Notes under the pieces: model-generated | What the model saw: the letters and a program-made list of their open reading frames with translations, nothing else | Told to the model about the DNA's origin: nothing | Databases searched by the model: none | Translations under genes and position numbers: made by a program | Shown: positions 49,558 through 61,025 of the stretch, in pieces | How positions within the stretch are numbered: position 1 is the first letter of the stretch | Layout: each line of letters starts with the position of its first letter | From: Linnemannia hyalina | Taxonomy: Eukaryota; Mortierellomycota; Mortierellomycetes; Mortierellales; Mortierellaceae | NCBI GenBank assembly: GCA_019671135.1 | Contig: JAHRHY010000002.1 | Coordinates: 2,991,501-3,055,500, forward strand | Length of the DNA stretch: 64,000 bases | Reading direction: 5' to 3'

Positions 49558-51647
49558 TTAGATGGAAGGAAGTCCACAGAGCTTGCGGTTCCATGGCTTC
49601 TTGGCAGACCCAAAGACGCTACGCAGGCCCGAGACATCCTGAGCAACGAAACCATCTTCGTACTCGGTGCCATCTTCACGCTTCTGGAGACCGAACGCGG
49701 GTTGGGAGCAAGTGTCAGTGCTCTTGCCGGCGCGCATATCGCAGATCATCTCCTTGGGGCAGGAAGTGTTGGTGGTGCAGGCGGCCATGCGGTTGGCAGA
49801 CTTGCCGCGGTAGGTCCAGTACTTTTGGAAGGCGGCGTCGTTGGACTCGAAGGCGTTGGTCACATTGTGCCACCATGCGGGGGAGAGAGGCTGGTCGGCA
49901 GCGATGGGGACGTGGGCTCCATATGCTTCACGAGCACTGTACTCCAAGTGCCAGTCAGGGGTTGCGCCTGTAGAATCCCATGTAGCGGCCTTGCTCAGAT
50001 CAGCAACGTAAGTGTTGGAGTCGTAAACGTTCCAGTTGCCAATGTCAACCTTGTACACACGGAAACCAGGGTTCAAGTCGGTATAAGGCGTAACCGAGGG
50101 TGCGATCCACGAGGTCAAGATGGCGTTCTGAGCGTTCTTGGCGCCGGATCCGTAGGAGATGGCAAACTCGTCGTAATGGGAGTGTCCAAAGAACTGCTCA
50201 GCGATGACGTGGGGCGAGTAGCGCTGGACGACCTGGTAGTAGAGGGCAGACCAGTTCTGAATGCAGTCGGTCTGGGAGGGCGAAACGTGTCCAATAACCC
50301 AAACACGCTCACCGGCATCCTCGGCAGCCTGGAGCTGGGAGATGAACCACTTCAACTCACCAAAAGGATCATAGTCTTTCAATGCACCGTAAAGGTAAAA
50401 GTTCATGGTGTAGCAGAAGTTGGTGTTGAGCGAGATGATGCGGAAACCGGGAGCGGGGCTGGCAGTGTATGCACCATAGTTCCTGACTGAATTGACAGCG
50501 TCGGCGGGCAACCATCTGGCCCATTCGTCCGCCAAATGGCTGTACAGCCACTTGTAGTCGCCACCAGTGTTGGGGGTGGGCAACAAGCTAAGAGACACCC
50601 AAAAAAAATTAGAGTCGGGTTAATTACAAAGTCAGGGTAACGGTTCAATGTGTATATGCATGTACGTCCGTAAAGAATACCAATGAAATAAAATGAGGTT
50701 TCATACTTGGCAGGAGCAGCCTCGTGGTTACCGACGGCAGGGTACATGTTGGTGATGCCGGCGGCCATAACAGAGTAGGCAGCCTTCTCCTCAGCCATGA
50801 CAATCTCGCGGGTCTCGGCCCAGACATTGTGAGGGGGGATATCACCGGTCATGATCGAGAAGCTGGGGTTGGCAATGGTGGGGACAAACTTCAACAAATC
50901 CTGGCCCAACTTGACGGGGGCATCGCAGTTATAATCACCCCAGCTGGAAGCAGCGCGGCCAGGGACAAGGGGTGAGTCGGCATACTTGCGACAGCAGAGG
51001 GGCTTGTTGCAGGCGGCGTTTGATCCGACAACGTATTGATCATCGACGTGCCAGTCCGAGAGGTGGAGGACATCGACGCGGTTACCAGAGGCGGCCTTGA
51101 CGGTGATGTTTGTAGGCTTTGGCTTAGGGAATGTCAGAGTACCCGAGGTGATGGCAGGGGCTGGGCATGCTCCGAGGATCTGGAAGCAGATCATTTTGCC
51201 GTCGCCGGACAATAGCTTGGCGCGCATGACAGATTCGATCAGGACGGGGCCATGGCTGTACACTAAGCCCTTGCAGACATCTTGATCCATGATCTTGAAT
51301 GTTGAGCACAAGGAGTTGGCTATTAGGTTATCAGAGTGCCGAGGAGAAGGTGAGTGAGTGAGTTACATGGTAAGAAAACTTTAGAATGGTTGAAATGTTG
51401 TTCCAGTGTATGAGTGCTATTTACCTGCATCGAGAACCCAGTTGCGGTTGAGGTAAGAGACGTCTTTCGCAACAACGAGAGCAGAAACACAAGCCCCGCA
51501 TTCAAGAGAGGTCAAGGCCTTGGCGAAGGCATCTTTGAGTTTGTCGAGGATGACTCCGCGCTTTTCGATATGGACGGGGGTGGGAGCTGCAGTGATGGAG
51601 GCGGCAGCCATCAGCGACAGGATGACAGTGGAAGCAGATATACGCAT
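49558..51647 (-). CDS. Secreted acid sphingomyelinase-like phosphodiesterase, paralogue 2
   Basis: Three exons: 51647-51425, 51319-50707, 50587-49558; 621 aa. Layout matches paralogue 1: signal peptide (MRISASTVILSLMAAASITA), propeptide with a KR pair (HIEKR), saposin-B domain (SLECGACVSALVV), then the metallophosphatase blocks HLSDWHVDD, MTGDIPPHN, VGNHEA, IGHVSPSQTDC and FGHSHYDE. The second metal block reads GDIPPHN where paralogue 1 has GDVPPHD; the metal-binding Asp is conserved. Amino-acid identity between the two is high throughout the catalytic part. It has two introns against four in paralogue 1, and the segment joining the NFYLY and DYDP stretches is continuous here (NFYLYGALKDYDP) where paralogue 1 is interrupted. 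Proposed function and uncertainty are as for paralogue 1. Confidence 0.9.
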
Positions 51648-54600
51648 CTTGGTATGTGAATGTGACGATTTGTTGGAGTATACAAGGGAGTGATGGTGTT
51701 TCGATCCGAAGATGATAAGGGATAGTTGAAGATCAACGAACAAGGAGGGAGATCGAAAAGGGGAGGGTGGGGGTCAGAGAGGCAGGGAGCAATGGGGACG
51801 AAGAAACCAAAGCCAAGGACCGGGGGTAAGGACCGTTATATACAAAAAAACATCCGGCATTCCATGCCTGAAGGAAGTGAGCATCCTTAGTTTTCTCCCT
51901 CTCTTGTTCTGTCATGTATGTTCCATACATTGCGGCTCTGATAAAACCTATTATCCATCGGTTAAGGCTTTCTTAATGACCATCCAACTTACTATAATAT
52001 AACAGCTGCATTGAGCCAGAGCAGCACCCACCCCCGGTTTGAGTGGATTGTGGAGTGGTAAGCTTTCGATTGAAAGAAGAAAACACAAAGTAAAATAAAA
52101 AGTTCAGTCAGACACCGGCTCAGCTACTTTGTCAACTGTCAAAACCAAAAGAAGAAAGCAAAAAAAAAAATAGAACCATTTCGATGCCTTTTCCCTTTGT
52201 ACTTGAGCTGGAGAGGTATTCTTGTCCCTTGTCGGTTCATTAGAGTGGACACATGTTCGAACACAACCCCTCACGACACAAAGTTCGGCGCTTGTCTCCA
52301 CCGGAATGTAGCTTGAGAGCCTCCCTCTTCTTCCCATCCCGTGTCAATAAAACCGAGCGACTAAATAACACAATAATCTAACCGGTGTGCAAGGAACAGG
52401 TTGGGCAAAGTTTCGGTTCTATTCAACTCTGTTGTCTTTCTCTTCTCTTCAATGATGCAGCCCTGATCTGCCAAGGGCACCTTTTTTATTGCTCGTTCTC
52501 TCCCTGCATGAAGGCAATGCTGCACCTGTCAACGCACTTGAGTTGCTTCTCGTTCTTTTATTTTTCAAAGACAAGGATGCTGATAGAATAATGAAGAGGC
52601 GTACATCGTCAGGAATGAAAAAATGGAGGGCTGACAATTGAACGAACATTTGTACGCCGAACCTTTTTTTTCGATCCCCTTTTTTGGTTCGTCCACAAAC
52701 AATTGAGCCGCTAACGAGAAAAGCGAATGAGAAAGTAAACACACATAGAGATTGGACACATGAGCAACAAGCGAACGGGCGAGTAATGACACTAGCGACC
52801 TCAATCCTCATGCACCCACAACAAAGAGATGATTCTCGGAAGGAAAGTGCCGATTTGTAGTCATCAGAATTCTTGACTCCTCTTCGAACGGGCCCTACCA
52901 GTGGAGAAAGAACGCGCCTCCTCTCTGAGCACTCGAAAAAAACGCAAAAATATAATCTTTGAGAGAGCGATACACATGTCGTGAGGAATGGCCCTACCAC
53001 AAACACTCTGTTCTTTCTTACTTCTGCCCTTCAGCTGAAAGAGAAATCCAGGGCGGTGCGCATATAATACTCGATTATGGCATCAGCAAATCATTCACTT
53101 TGGGTTACCAGAAAAGATTAAGAATGGGAACAAACAAGGAGCATTTGTGTACTGGCACAGTATCATCAGTCTACAAACTATAGCGGAAGAAGAGGAGGAG
53201 AATTGGATCCCTTCAATTGTTTATTCTTGTGGACAACTGAGCATAGAAGTGCCAGAAAAGAGGGGGAAGAAAAGGGAGGAGAAGTGGAGAGAGCGAGAAG
53301 GGGTAACCATGCATGAACATTAATGCTCGCAGTCTTGCCAATATTCTTCTGTCGTTCTTTCTTTCTCCCTTTCTTTCACTACAGCCCTGGTACACCCCGC
53401 CATGTACAAGAGGGGTCCCCTTCTTCTTTTGGCACCCTTAGTCTGAAAACGGTAATGTTACATCCATATAACAATGAAGATTGACAGAAAGAAGGCGCGA
53501 AATAGACGCGTTTGGTTAATTACTTTCTCCCCAGGGGAGGTGAGTTGGACAGGCGAGAAGAGAAAAAGCGCTGGAGGCCGTTACTTTTCACACTATACGT
53601 TGCACCAAAAAAAACCAAACATGTTCAATCAATAAAAAAAAAGTGACCTTATTACATTCATACGAGAGGTACATTCCTTTCTCTTCTCTTTTCTTCATTC
53701 AGATCACTCTCGAGCAGTATTATTCTTGGGACGTTTTTTTTTATAATGGTTTGTTCACTGGTTGCTCCTGAATTTTTGCCACCAAAAATATACTTCTTTC
53801 AGGAACGACAGACACATGCCTCTCTCGCATGTTCCCACCAGCAAGCAGTAGTTCTCCTTCTCTAGGAATACCATCCGGGTTAGGAAGGTTACTTTTAGTC
53901 ATCGCAAAATACTAATACGGATAGCTCTTTGAGAGCATTAACACACATGCATGCATGTAATACGCAATACACAGTGAAAACCTGCTGTTGCGAGAGGTAT
54001 GAGCACAGGGATACATTTTTCTTCAGGTTCGGAATGCCAATCAAAACAAAGTTCGTAAACAACTCTTGAGGTGTGGAGAGGAAGGAGAGAAATACAGGAG
54101 GAGAGAGAATGAAAGGAGAAGAGCTTTTTTTCCTGGGTCCGCTCGTTCCCCTCTTTCCTTTACCCCACGTCTTCCCTGGCAGGAAATGGAGTAGCTCATG
54201 GATGGCCACGAGAAGATTGACTACAAGGATGGGCTAGAACCTCTGTCCCCTCACACACATATTACACTACCAAAACAAATTCTTTCCAGAGCTGCTGTCG
54301 TTGTTTTTTTGCTCTCCAGAAAAAAAACCACAGGCGCTTGTCAGATGTGGGCGCCGACATATGCCAATCTCCAACGAAAGCCGTTTTTAGCGACTTGTCA
54401 CCAACCATGCCATTGGCGACTGTTACGCAAGGCTAAAGCGGAATGTACCTTTTCGCCGTGTTATGATGTGCATTAGCCTCGAAAAAGTATGATGACTTGT
54501 GATATAATCAAAAAACCGCCATCGGCAGTTCCCTGCCTTTGTCGGTCCCTGTCCTCGGTACATTTATCCGGTGAGGACGGAGGGATGCTGACTACCGCTT

Positions 54601-54751
54601 TATTGCAGATCCTATCCTAGCAAAAGATGTCTACGTGAACGAACAATCAGTACTGAACCTAATACAGTAATGCTAAAACATACAACAGTGGCAGTTGCAG
54701 TGAACCTTACTGGAGACTCCTATCTCTCCATATCTTCCTCTCAAGTCAGGC
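51648..54751. other. Gene-poor spacer upstream of sphingomyelinase paralogue 2
   Basis: 3.1 kb. The first 200 bp are the promoter of paralogue 2. The remainder shows A/T runs on both strands and no convincing coding region, tRNA or repeat. A 185-codon minus-strand frame (52449-53006) has no family features. Confidence 0.45.
51836..51842 (-). promoter_or_regulatory. TATA-like box of sphingomyelinase paralogue 2
   Basis: TATATAA on the minus strand, about 190 bp before the start codon at 51647. Confidence 0.5.
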
Positions 54752-56484
54752 TCAATCCTCCATGTCGACATCGTCTCCAAAGTCCAAGTCATCAGTCCGT
54801 CCAAACTCATCATCATCGTCGATCAGCTCATCTCCCTGGCTCTGCTTTCGGCCCAGAGGATCCACCCACTCACGCTCACGCTCATCGTATTCATTACACG
54901 GCACCGCCAACGATACCATTCCACCTGTCGCCGTGACAACCTTGCCTGCCGAGTATTGAGGCATGAACGCTCGTCGAAACTTTGACGACGAGTTGCCCAG
55001 ACTGCAGTGCCGCACCCACCCAGACAGAAACACGATCGATCCTGCAGGAACTTCCACCAGCACAGGAGGCTGACTCTCGTATATCCATTCCTTTGGATCG
55101 TTTGGCAATGTGTCAACAGCAGTGCCTCCTGCTCCTACTGCTGATGGTGATGATGGTGGTGGTGGTTGGAGAGGTTGGCGGTGCTGGGCTTTCATGATGG
55201 CAGTCATTTTGTTGGAGGGAGGGTTCACGTAGTTAGAGGCGAGGTGTTTGTGGTACCGGACGTACGTGTCGCGTCCATGAAACTGGGTTGGTGGGTCGAT
55301 ATAACCTCCCGTTGCTGCGTCCTTTGGCCTCGGGAATGGTTCAACCAACAGAGTTCCATTTTTCTATCATGTCATATCATGAATGTTGTCGCGTTTGGTC
55401 AGTGCTGCGTTGGAGGAACGTTACTCTGTGAACACGGAAGCAAGTCAAGGCTAGTAGTTTCTTACCAGGTTCACATTGTCCAAAGCAATCCAGCATGATA
55501 CGATGGGGAAGGTTTCCTGAGCACTTGTGTCCATGTACTGCGAATCCTAAAGTGAAATGGTAGCAATGTAGCGTTGGAACTGTGAGTACAATTTCCTCCG
55601 CACACACGCGCGATGATGAGAGAATAAAGTACCAGACCAGGACATAAATTACTTACTTGGTGCCACTCGAAGGATGATACATCTGCAGAGTCGGGCGTCT
55701 TGACAATGTACTGCTCGTTGAACTATCCATTTCCCCAAAAGTAGGATAAAGCCGCCCCCTTTATTAATTAGACGTCAACAGCAAACAATGGAAAGAAACG
55801 AGGCAACAATCGAAGGAAGCAGATGCGTACCAGACATGTAGGATCGTCCTCAGATTCCAGTGGCAAGAAGTTGTTGACCATTGCGGGTACTTTCTCGAAG
55901 AGTATGTGAAGTACCGAGTCAGGTTCCTCGGGGACCTGGTCCCTGACGTGCGAGTACGACTTTTTCGACAAGATGAACATCTGTGAGACCGGGGGGTCGA
56001 TGTAGCCACATGTAATCGGTTCTATCAAGTATAAACACGAGAAGAGTAGAGAGAGATATATATAATAGAACCCCATGTTAAGGTTGTGTTTGCCAGCAAA
56101 CGGTGCCACCATGTTTGTTCTCTGCAGGTGCCAATTGCATACCGATGATACCGCCGTAGTCCGTCATGATGTTGATGTTTTCCGATATGAGATAGTTGAT
56201 GAGACAGTCCGCCTCGCGCCGAAGTATCTCCACGTCCTCTGTCTCCAATGCTATTTGCAAGTCGGTTGGTTCATAGTTTTAGCAAAAGTGGAGCTGATTA
56301 GTGGAGAGTTAGACACGAAGTTGATGAGATTCACACGCGGTTGATTCTGTTCGAGATGTGTGCAAATGAGAATGTGCTTGAGGGTACCATTGGTCACGAC
56401 CAAAAAGCCATCTCGGTGGAATTGTCGTCGCATCCCCTCACTGATCGTTGTGGTTGTTGTGGGGTTGTCCTGTGATGCTGCCAT
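54752..56484 (-). CDS. Phytanoyl-CoA dioxygenase (PhyH)-family Fe(II)/2-oxoglutarate oxygenase
   Basis: Six exons: 56484-56388, 56250-56143, 56021-55831, 55722-55657, 55546-55466, 55363-54752; 384 aa. The N-terminus has the family pattern FHRDGFLVVTN. The iron ligands fit H153-x-D155 (EWHQDSQYMD, split by an intron between Q154 and D155) and distal H300 (GWVRHCSLGNS), with R311 or R312 as the likely 2-oxoglutarate anchor followed by AFMPQYS. By family knowledge such enzymes hydroxylate diverse lipids and small molecules; the substrate cannot be inferred. Oddities: an insertion of about 60 residues rich in Pro/Ser/Gly between the two ligand blocks, and a very acidic tail after residue 355 (GDELIDDDDEFGRTDD...). 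The short exons 4 and 5 (66 and 81 nt) rest on clear GT-AG sites and on restoration of the HxD motif. Confidence 0.83.
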
Positions 56485-57031
56485 GGTTGTCGTTGTTGTC
56501 GTTGATGTTCGTGAACGTGCATGAAAGTGAAAAAATCTATTGTACAGTACTACAAACTCAAGTATTTCACGCTTTGAGCTATCCCTCCCCTCTCAATTCT
56601 TTACTCCTTTGTGGCCTATTTGCACCTCGGAGGACCGTTTCCTTGTATGTTGCAATGGCTTCCACTGGAGTCCATTCAGGTTGCAAGAGAGATTGGTTGT
56701 TGCTCATTACCTTTTGTTCTTCTGCTATGAACATTGTCAGGGGCAGCAGGCATACTGATGGGGGATGATAACAAAAGTAAAAGCGGCGCCACCAAAATAT
56801 TACAACACATCCTAGGTTGCATTTTCAAATATTAGACAGTGCTCAAAGCCAGAATCAAAAAGCAGATAATACACGTATGAAATATCACATCGAACAGTTT
56901 CCCTTTTGTTCACACTCATCGACCACAGCACAAGCACGAGGAGAGAAGAACCAGATACAAAAAAAAAGTCTATGGTTTTTAATGTGGTATACAGTGGGTA
57001 TGTTGTGAATGGTGATAGGCGGAGAAGGCAT
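56485..57031. other. Spacer between the PhyH gene and the secreted six-Cys gene
   Basis: 547 bp holding the promoter of the PhyH gene and the 3' flank of the secreted gene, both on the minus strand. No further gene is supported. Confidence 0.55.
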
Positions 57032-57565
57032 TTAAGCGTAGTTGCCGCCGAGGACCTTCCTGCATCCGTAGGTGGACTTGTTGACGGGGCAGTCAGCCTT
57101 GGTCTTGCAGGCGCGGAGGCAGTAGATGTTGGAGTCGGGCTCGACCAACTCGACAAAGTACTTGTAGCCGGTGTAGGAGGAACCGACGGGGGCCTTGATG
57201 TCGTACTGTCCACCGCCATCCTTGGGGTTGAGGCCGTACTTCTTGCCGTCCATGCGACCGGTGATCTGGACCCAGCCGGCAGCAGTGTTACGAGTGATGT
57301 GGGCAGACTTGATGAAGCCCTTGGGGAGGACACCAGCCTTGGGGGCACCGGTCATGTTGGCCTTGGTGCAGAAGGCAACGGCGCGGTCCTCGTTGGCGGC
57401 AATGTCACCTCCGTACATGGGGGGGAGGAACAAGCAGAAGTCCTTGGCGTTGTGGATGGCACCGACCTGGCCGATCTTGGAGGCCTTGGCCTTGGGGGCA
57501 GCAGAGGCGACGGAGAGGACGGCGAAGAGGGCGGTGGAGACGAAGAAGGACTTGGAGAAGAGCAT
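57032..57565 (-). CDS. Small secreted six-cysteine protein, unknown function
   Basis: Intronless 177-aa protein. A signal peptide (MLFSKSFFVSTALFAVLSVA, cut near ASA|AP) is followed by a 20-residue Lys/Ala linker and one globular module of about 140 residues. The module has six cysteines in the order DFC, AFC, IYC, RAC, ADC, YGC, and is rich in Gly with landmarks FLPP, GGDIAANEDRAVAFC, LPKGFIKSAH, AAGWVQITGR, DGGGQYDI, APVG and DCPVNKST. I do not recognise the family and assign no function. The same module forms the C-terminus of the divergently transcribed gene at 61026-61862. Even cysteine number and secretion suggest three disulphides. The coding sequence is strongly G/C-ending at third positions and a TATA box lies 93 bp upstream, both hinting at high expression. 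Confidence 0.88.
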   Translation of the reverse strand: MLFSKSFFVSTALFAVLSVASAAPKAKASKIGQVGAIHNAKDFCLFLPPMYGGDIAANEDRAVAFCTKANMTGAPKAGVLPKGFIKSAHITRNTAAGWVQITGRMDGKKYGLNPKDGGGQYDIKAPVGSSYTGYKYFVELVEPDSNIYCLRACKTKADCPVNKSTYGCRKVLGGNYA

Positions 57566-57657
57566 GGTGTTGTTTGTTGTTGGGAGAGTGGAGAGGGGTG
57601 TGTGAGTGTGTAAGAGAGTTGGTTTGATGGAGAGTAGAAATTGCCGGGGAACGGATT

Positions 57658-57666
57658 CTTTATATA
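57658..57666 (-). promoter_or_regulatory. TATA box of the small secreted six-Cys gene
   Basis: TATATAAAG on the minus strand, 93-101 bp before the start codon at 57565; the best TATA match in the window. Confidence 0.65.
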
Positions 57667-60600
57667 CATGTTTTCTCTGATGGGTTGTCTGCAGCCGGTC
57701 GATCTGTTTGTTTGTTGTCTATCTTCCATTCCTGCAACCCCGTTCGTCCGTTCAGTTGCTAGCGCCCAAACCATCTCCCAAAAAAAGACACAGTTGTTGC
57801 TACCCTGTTGGTGCACGCCTATACAGTGGATTCTTTTCATCGATTGAATGGACAAGAACACGAAGAAGTAGGAGGAGGGCTCTCACGGTTTTTTATTGAG
57901 AGTCTGGACTTTGCACCGCAACGAATCCCGGTAAGAAGGCGCACCGAGAGGAGAGAGGAAAGTACCACTCCCTTTACTTTATTGGGTGAGGTTATGGTTC
58001 ACTGTTATCAAATTGGGCTTCTCGACCCTATTTTTATTACTTGGCAGACAGGCAAGCTGGCAGAAGGACATTCAAAAGTCCGAGAAAGAAAAGAGAGCGC
58101 ACAAAAAAGGCGAACAGGCGACAACAACAGGCTGACAGCAGCCCACTTTTTCTCTTTTTCAAAGTGACAAGGTCAACTTAGCGTGTGGTCTGTTTTTGGT
58201 CTAGTAATGAAATTAGCAACCTGGGTAAAAAGAGGAAGGAGGTTTATAAAAAACAAAGAGCACAAACCCTTCGACGCCGAAAAGAATAGATGGAATAGTC
58301 GTACCTGGCGACCACACGAAGAGTCCAATTGCGAAATGGTCCAGGCCTAGCTCACTTACACCCCTTGCGACATCTTTTAGATAGACATTGGCCCTGCTAA
58401 TCAATTTCCATATTTTCTCACTCTGTTCATCTACGAAAAACGTAGAATGCTGGCTCGTAATGAGCATTCCTGCTTTCATTTGTTTTGCCTTTTTGTTGGC
58501 TTATTAGCCTTTCTTTTGAGAGGTAGAGCAAGGGGGTCAGGTAGGGGACAAGGAATCCTTTGGGGTGGTGATGGGTACCACCCTCATTCCCCTTCATCAA
58601 TTGAGCAAAAAACTCTGAACCATTATCAACTCCTGCAGAAATAGCAAATAAGAAAGAATAACTTAGCATGACATTGTCCCACTCTTCCCCACAACTCGAC
58701 CATCAACTCAACCTGTAGTGAAAGTGGAAGAAGCGGAGGAGGAGGAGGAGGTGACCAGCAGAAAAGGACGCACAAGGACTTCAGCCTGGTTATCGAGAGC
58801 AACTCTCTCTTCTTTCTCCAGTAATAATAGCCCTCTGGGGAGGTTTTGTTTGCGCAGGAAGAATGATTCCCCCGACTCATGTTTTTCCTTGCTCGTCTGC
58901 CCGCCTCTTCCCTCCAGCGCCACCTTCTCCTTATCGCACCAATATTTTCTGGTAATGGAGTTGTGTCCAGGAATTGAATGAGTGTACTTCAGCTACCTTT
59001 CTGTTTGTGCAGAGAAGAACAGTCCTTAGTCTGTCCTTCATTACCCTTCTGCCCCAACACTAGCCTACTGCCGGTCTACGCCCATTTCTTCACATCTGTT
59101 TTTGGCACACTGAAACGGTATGGGCGCCAGTTTTTTTCTTAGACAGGTATACATCATTTTTGGCGCCAGGTTGGAGCATGTGGGTACGTTCGGTGACTAC
59201 GCATGGGGGACTGAAATAGAAAGAGATAAAGATAGCAAAGGAATGGAGAGAAAGGGTGCAGGTTGGCTTGGCTGTAGCCAAAGGCCGCATTAATGCCAGC
59301 CCTATCTTCTTGTCTTTCAACCCTGTGCATTCGAGAGTATGTATCTTTTCGTTCTTTCTTAGACCCTTTTTTGTCAGAAGGATAATTTTGGGGCTCATTA
59401 TTCTGTCGCTATCAGCTGGATCCCCATTGGACGCTCGATCGAATAAGGGAAAGTGGGCACCAGGGAATGCAATTATGAGAGACGAATGAACTGTAATTCT
59501 CAGCTGCTATTTTTATCATCCCCGTTCCCTCGAGTACTTGCTACTGGTCTGAAAGGAGTCCAGGAATAAGGGTTCTGTCAACTCGACCCAAGTGTACGTC
59601 TCCTTCGTATTTTTTCTTTCTTCATTAAACTAAAGGCTTCGATCTAACCTTTTCAATCTGCTAAGATAATTTGCACCCATCTCTCATTCAAGAGCAGTGG
59701 GCATTTAGGCAGAAAACAGGTGGAAAAAGGAACGAATGTGGCAGCATGGTTAGTGTACAGTACATGTGAACTGTTCTCGTGCCGGGGGCCATCAGTATAA
59801 GGGAATGGACAACCTCGTTTTTCTTCTCTTTTGAGCGGAATAGATGGAAAGGATGACCCTATTTTTGTTGGGGTCGTTTATTTTTCTGAGCAGACAGACG
59901 TGCATGCGCTTTTGACCCTTATCTCGTTTCTAAATGTAGAGGAAGAGGTTCTCAAAGGTACCCGACCGCGACCTCCATTCCTGGCAGCGTCAAGAGGGTG
60001 ACTAGACGATGCGTTTACTAGAGAAGTTAGAGAAGGTATGTTCAGTGTGGGATGTCTCAGTCTATGCATTTCCCACTTGATTTTGGTGTGACCAGAGCAG
60101 AACCCTGTACAACATTTTTTGTTTGTTTGTCGTGGCAAGCTGATGTCTTTGTGTCCATCTCGTTGTGTATTTTGAGCACATACCATTGTTTTTTGTTGGT
60201 TGTTGTGCATACAGTATTCATCTGAGACAGACGCGGCATTCTCTTACGAAGCAAGTCGTACACATTGGCATAGCTTTACATCTATGACGAACAATTGATG
60301 ATAACCCATACCAATAATAACTTGAAGGTACGACAAGTGTATATTAAGGCAGACGCTAGAAGCGAGGTATTTTTTTTGGCTACCAAGGCGAACGATAATA
60401 GAGAGATGAAGGGGTCCGCCGTGAAAACATTCTGGGTCGTAAACAGGTTCCATAAGCACGGGCGATGAGAGGGCGTCAAGTAAAAGAGTGAGGGTTCGTC
60501 GGTGTTCAATGCGGTGCTCCGGTGTAAGTCTTCTGCAGCGTGCAAGAGCAAGGAAGGATAAGAGAAGGAGATGACAAGCCGCACCCATATCGGATACGTA

Positions 60601-60867
60601 TTTCAAGTCAGTTGTGGTTCCAAATGGGTAAACTCAACGAAATGAAATGTCCAACTGGGTTCGACGCCCATGAGTGCAGTTATCCCCATTTGTCAAAAGT
60701 CCAATTCTCAGAGCCCGACTCAAGTGTCCAACTCTCAAATGTGGCCCGAAATGGACTCCAGCTAATACTCAAATGCGCTAAAAGAAAACAGGGTTGTATG
60801 GCGATGAGAACAAGGGTAGATGGTGAGTGCCCTTATTCTTTTGTCGGAGAGACACCCTCAAGAAAGA
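57667..60867. other. Head-to-head spacer between the paralogous secreted genes
   Basis: About 3.2 kb between the two TATA boxes. No gene could be supported; a few splice-like signals on the minus strand near 58360-58640 do not join into a plausible protein. A T-arm-like hairpin near 60656-60675 is not part of a cloverleaf. Confidence 0.45.
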
Positions 60868-60874
60868 TATAAAA
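60868..60874 (+). promoter_or_regulatory. TATA-like box of the stalked secreted gene
   Basis: TATAAAA 152-158 bp before the start codon at 61026, followed by a C/T-rich leader. Confidence 0.6.
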
Positions 60875-61025
60875 GGTACAAAGAACGCAGCTGGACACTC
60901 TTCTTTCCTTTTTCTCTTCTTCTCTCACGCCTTTTTTTCTCCTTCCTTCCACCCTTTCGCCTCTTACTTCTACCTCCACCCTCCCCTCTTGTTAACGACC
61001 CACCACACACACACCCTACTCTATA

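Noticed and set aside
49534..50490. Plus-strand frame of 318 codons opposite sphingomyelinase paralogue 2
   Set aside because: Antisense shadow of a conserved catalytic domain; Gly/Val-rich composition follows from the codon use of the real gene.
56906..57613. Plus-strand frame of 235 codons opposite the small secreted gene
   Set aside because: Antisense shadow caused by strong third-position G/C bias of the real gene.
58213..58669. Possible spliced minus-strand gene between the six-Cys paralogues
   Set aside because: Donor- and acceptor-like sites exist, but the joined frames give no sensible protein.
60656..60675. Possible tRNA T-arm (TGGG-TTCGACG-CCCA)
   Set aside because: No D arm, anticodon arm or pairing acceptor ends could be placed around it.
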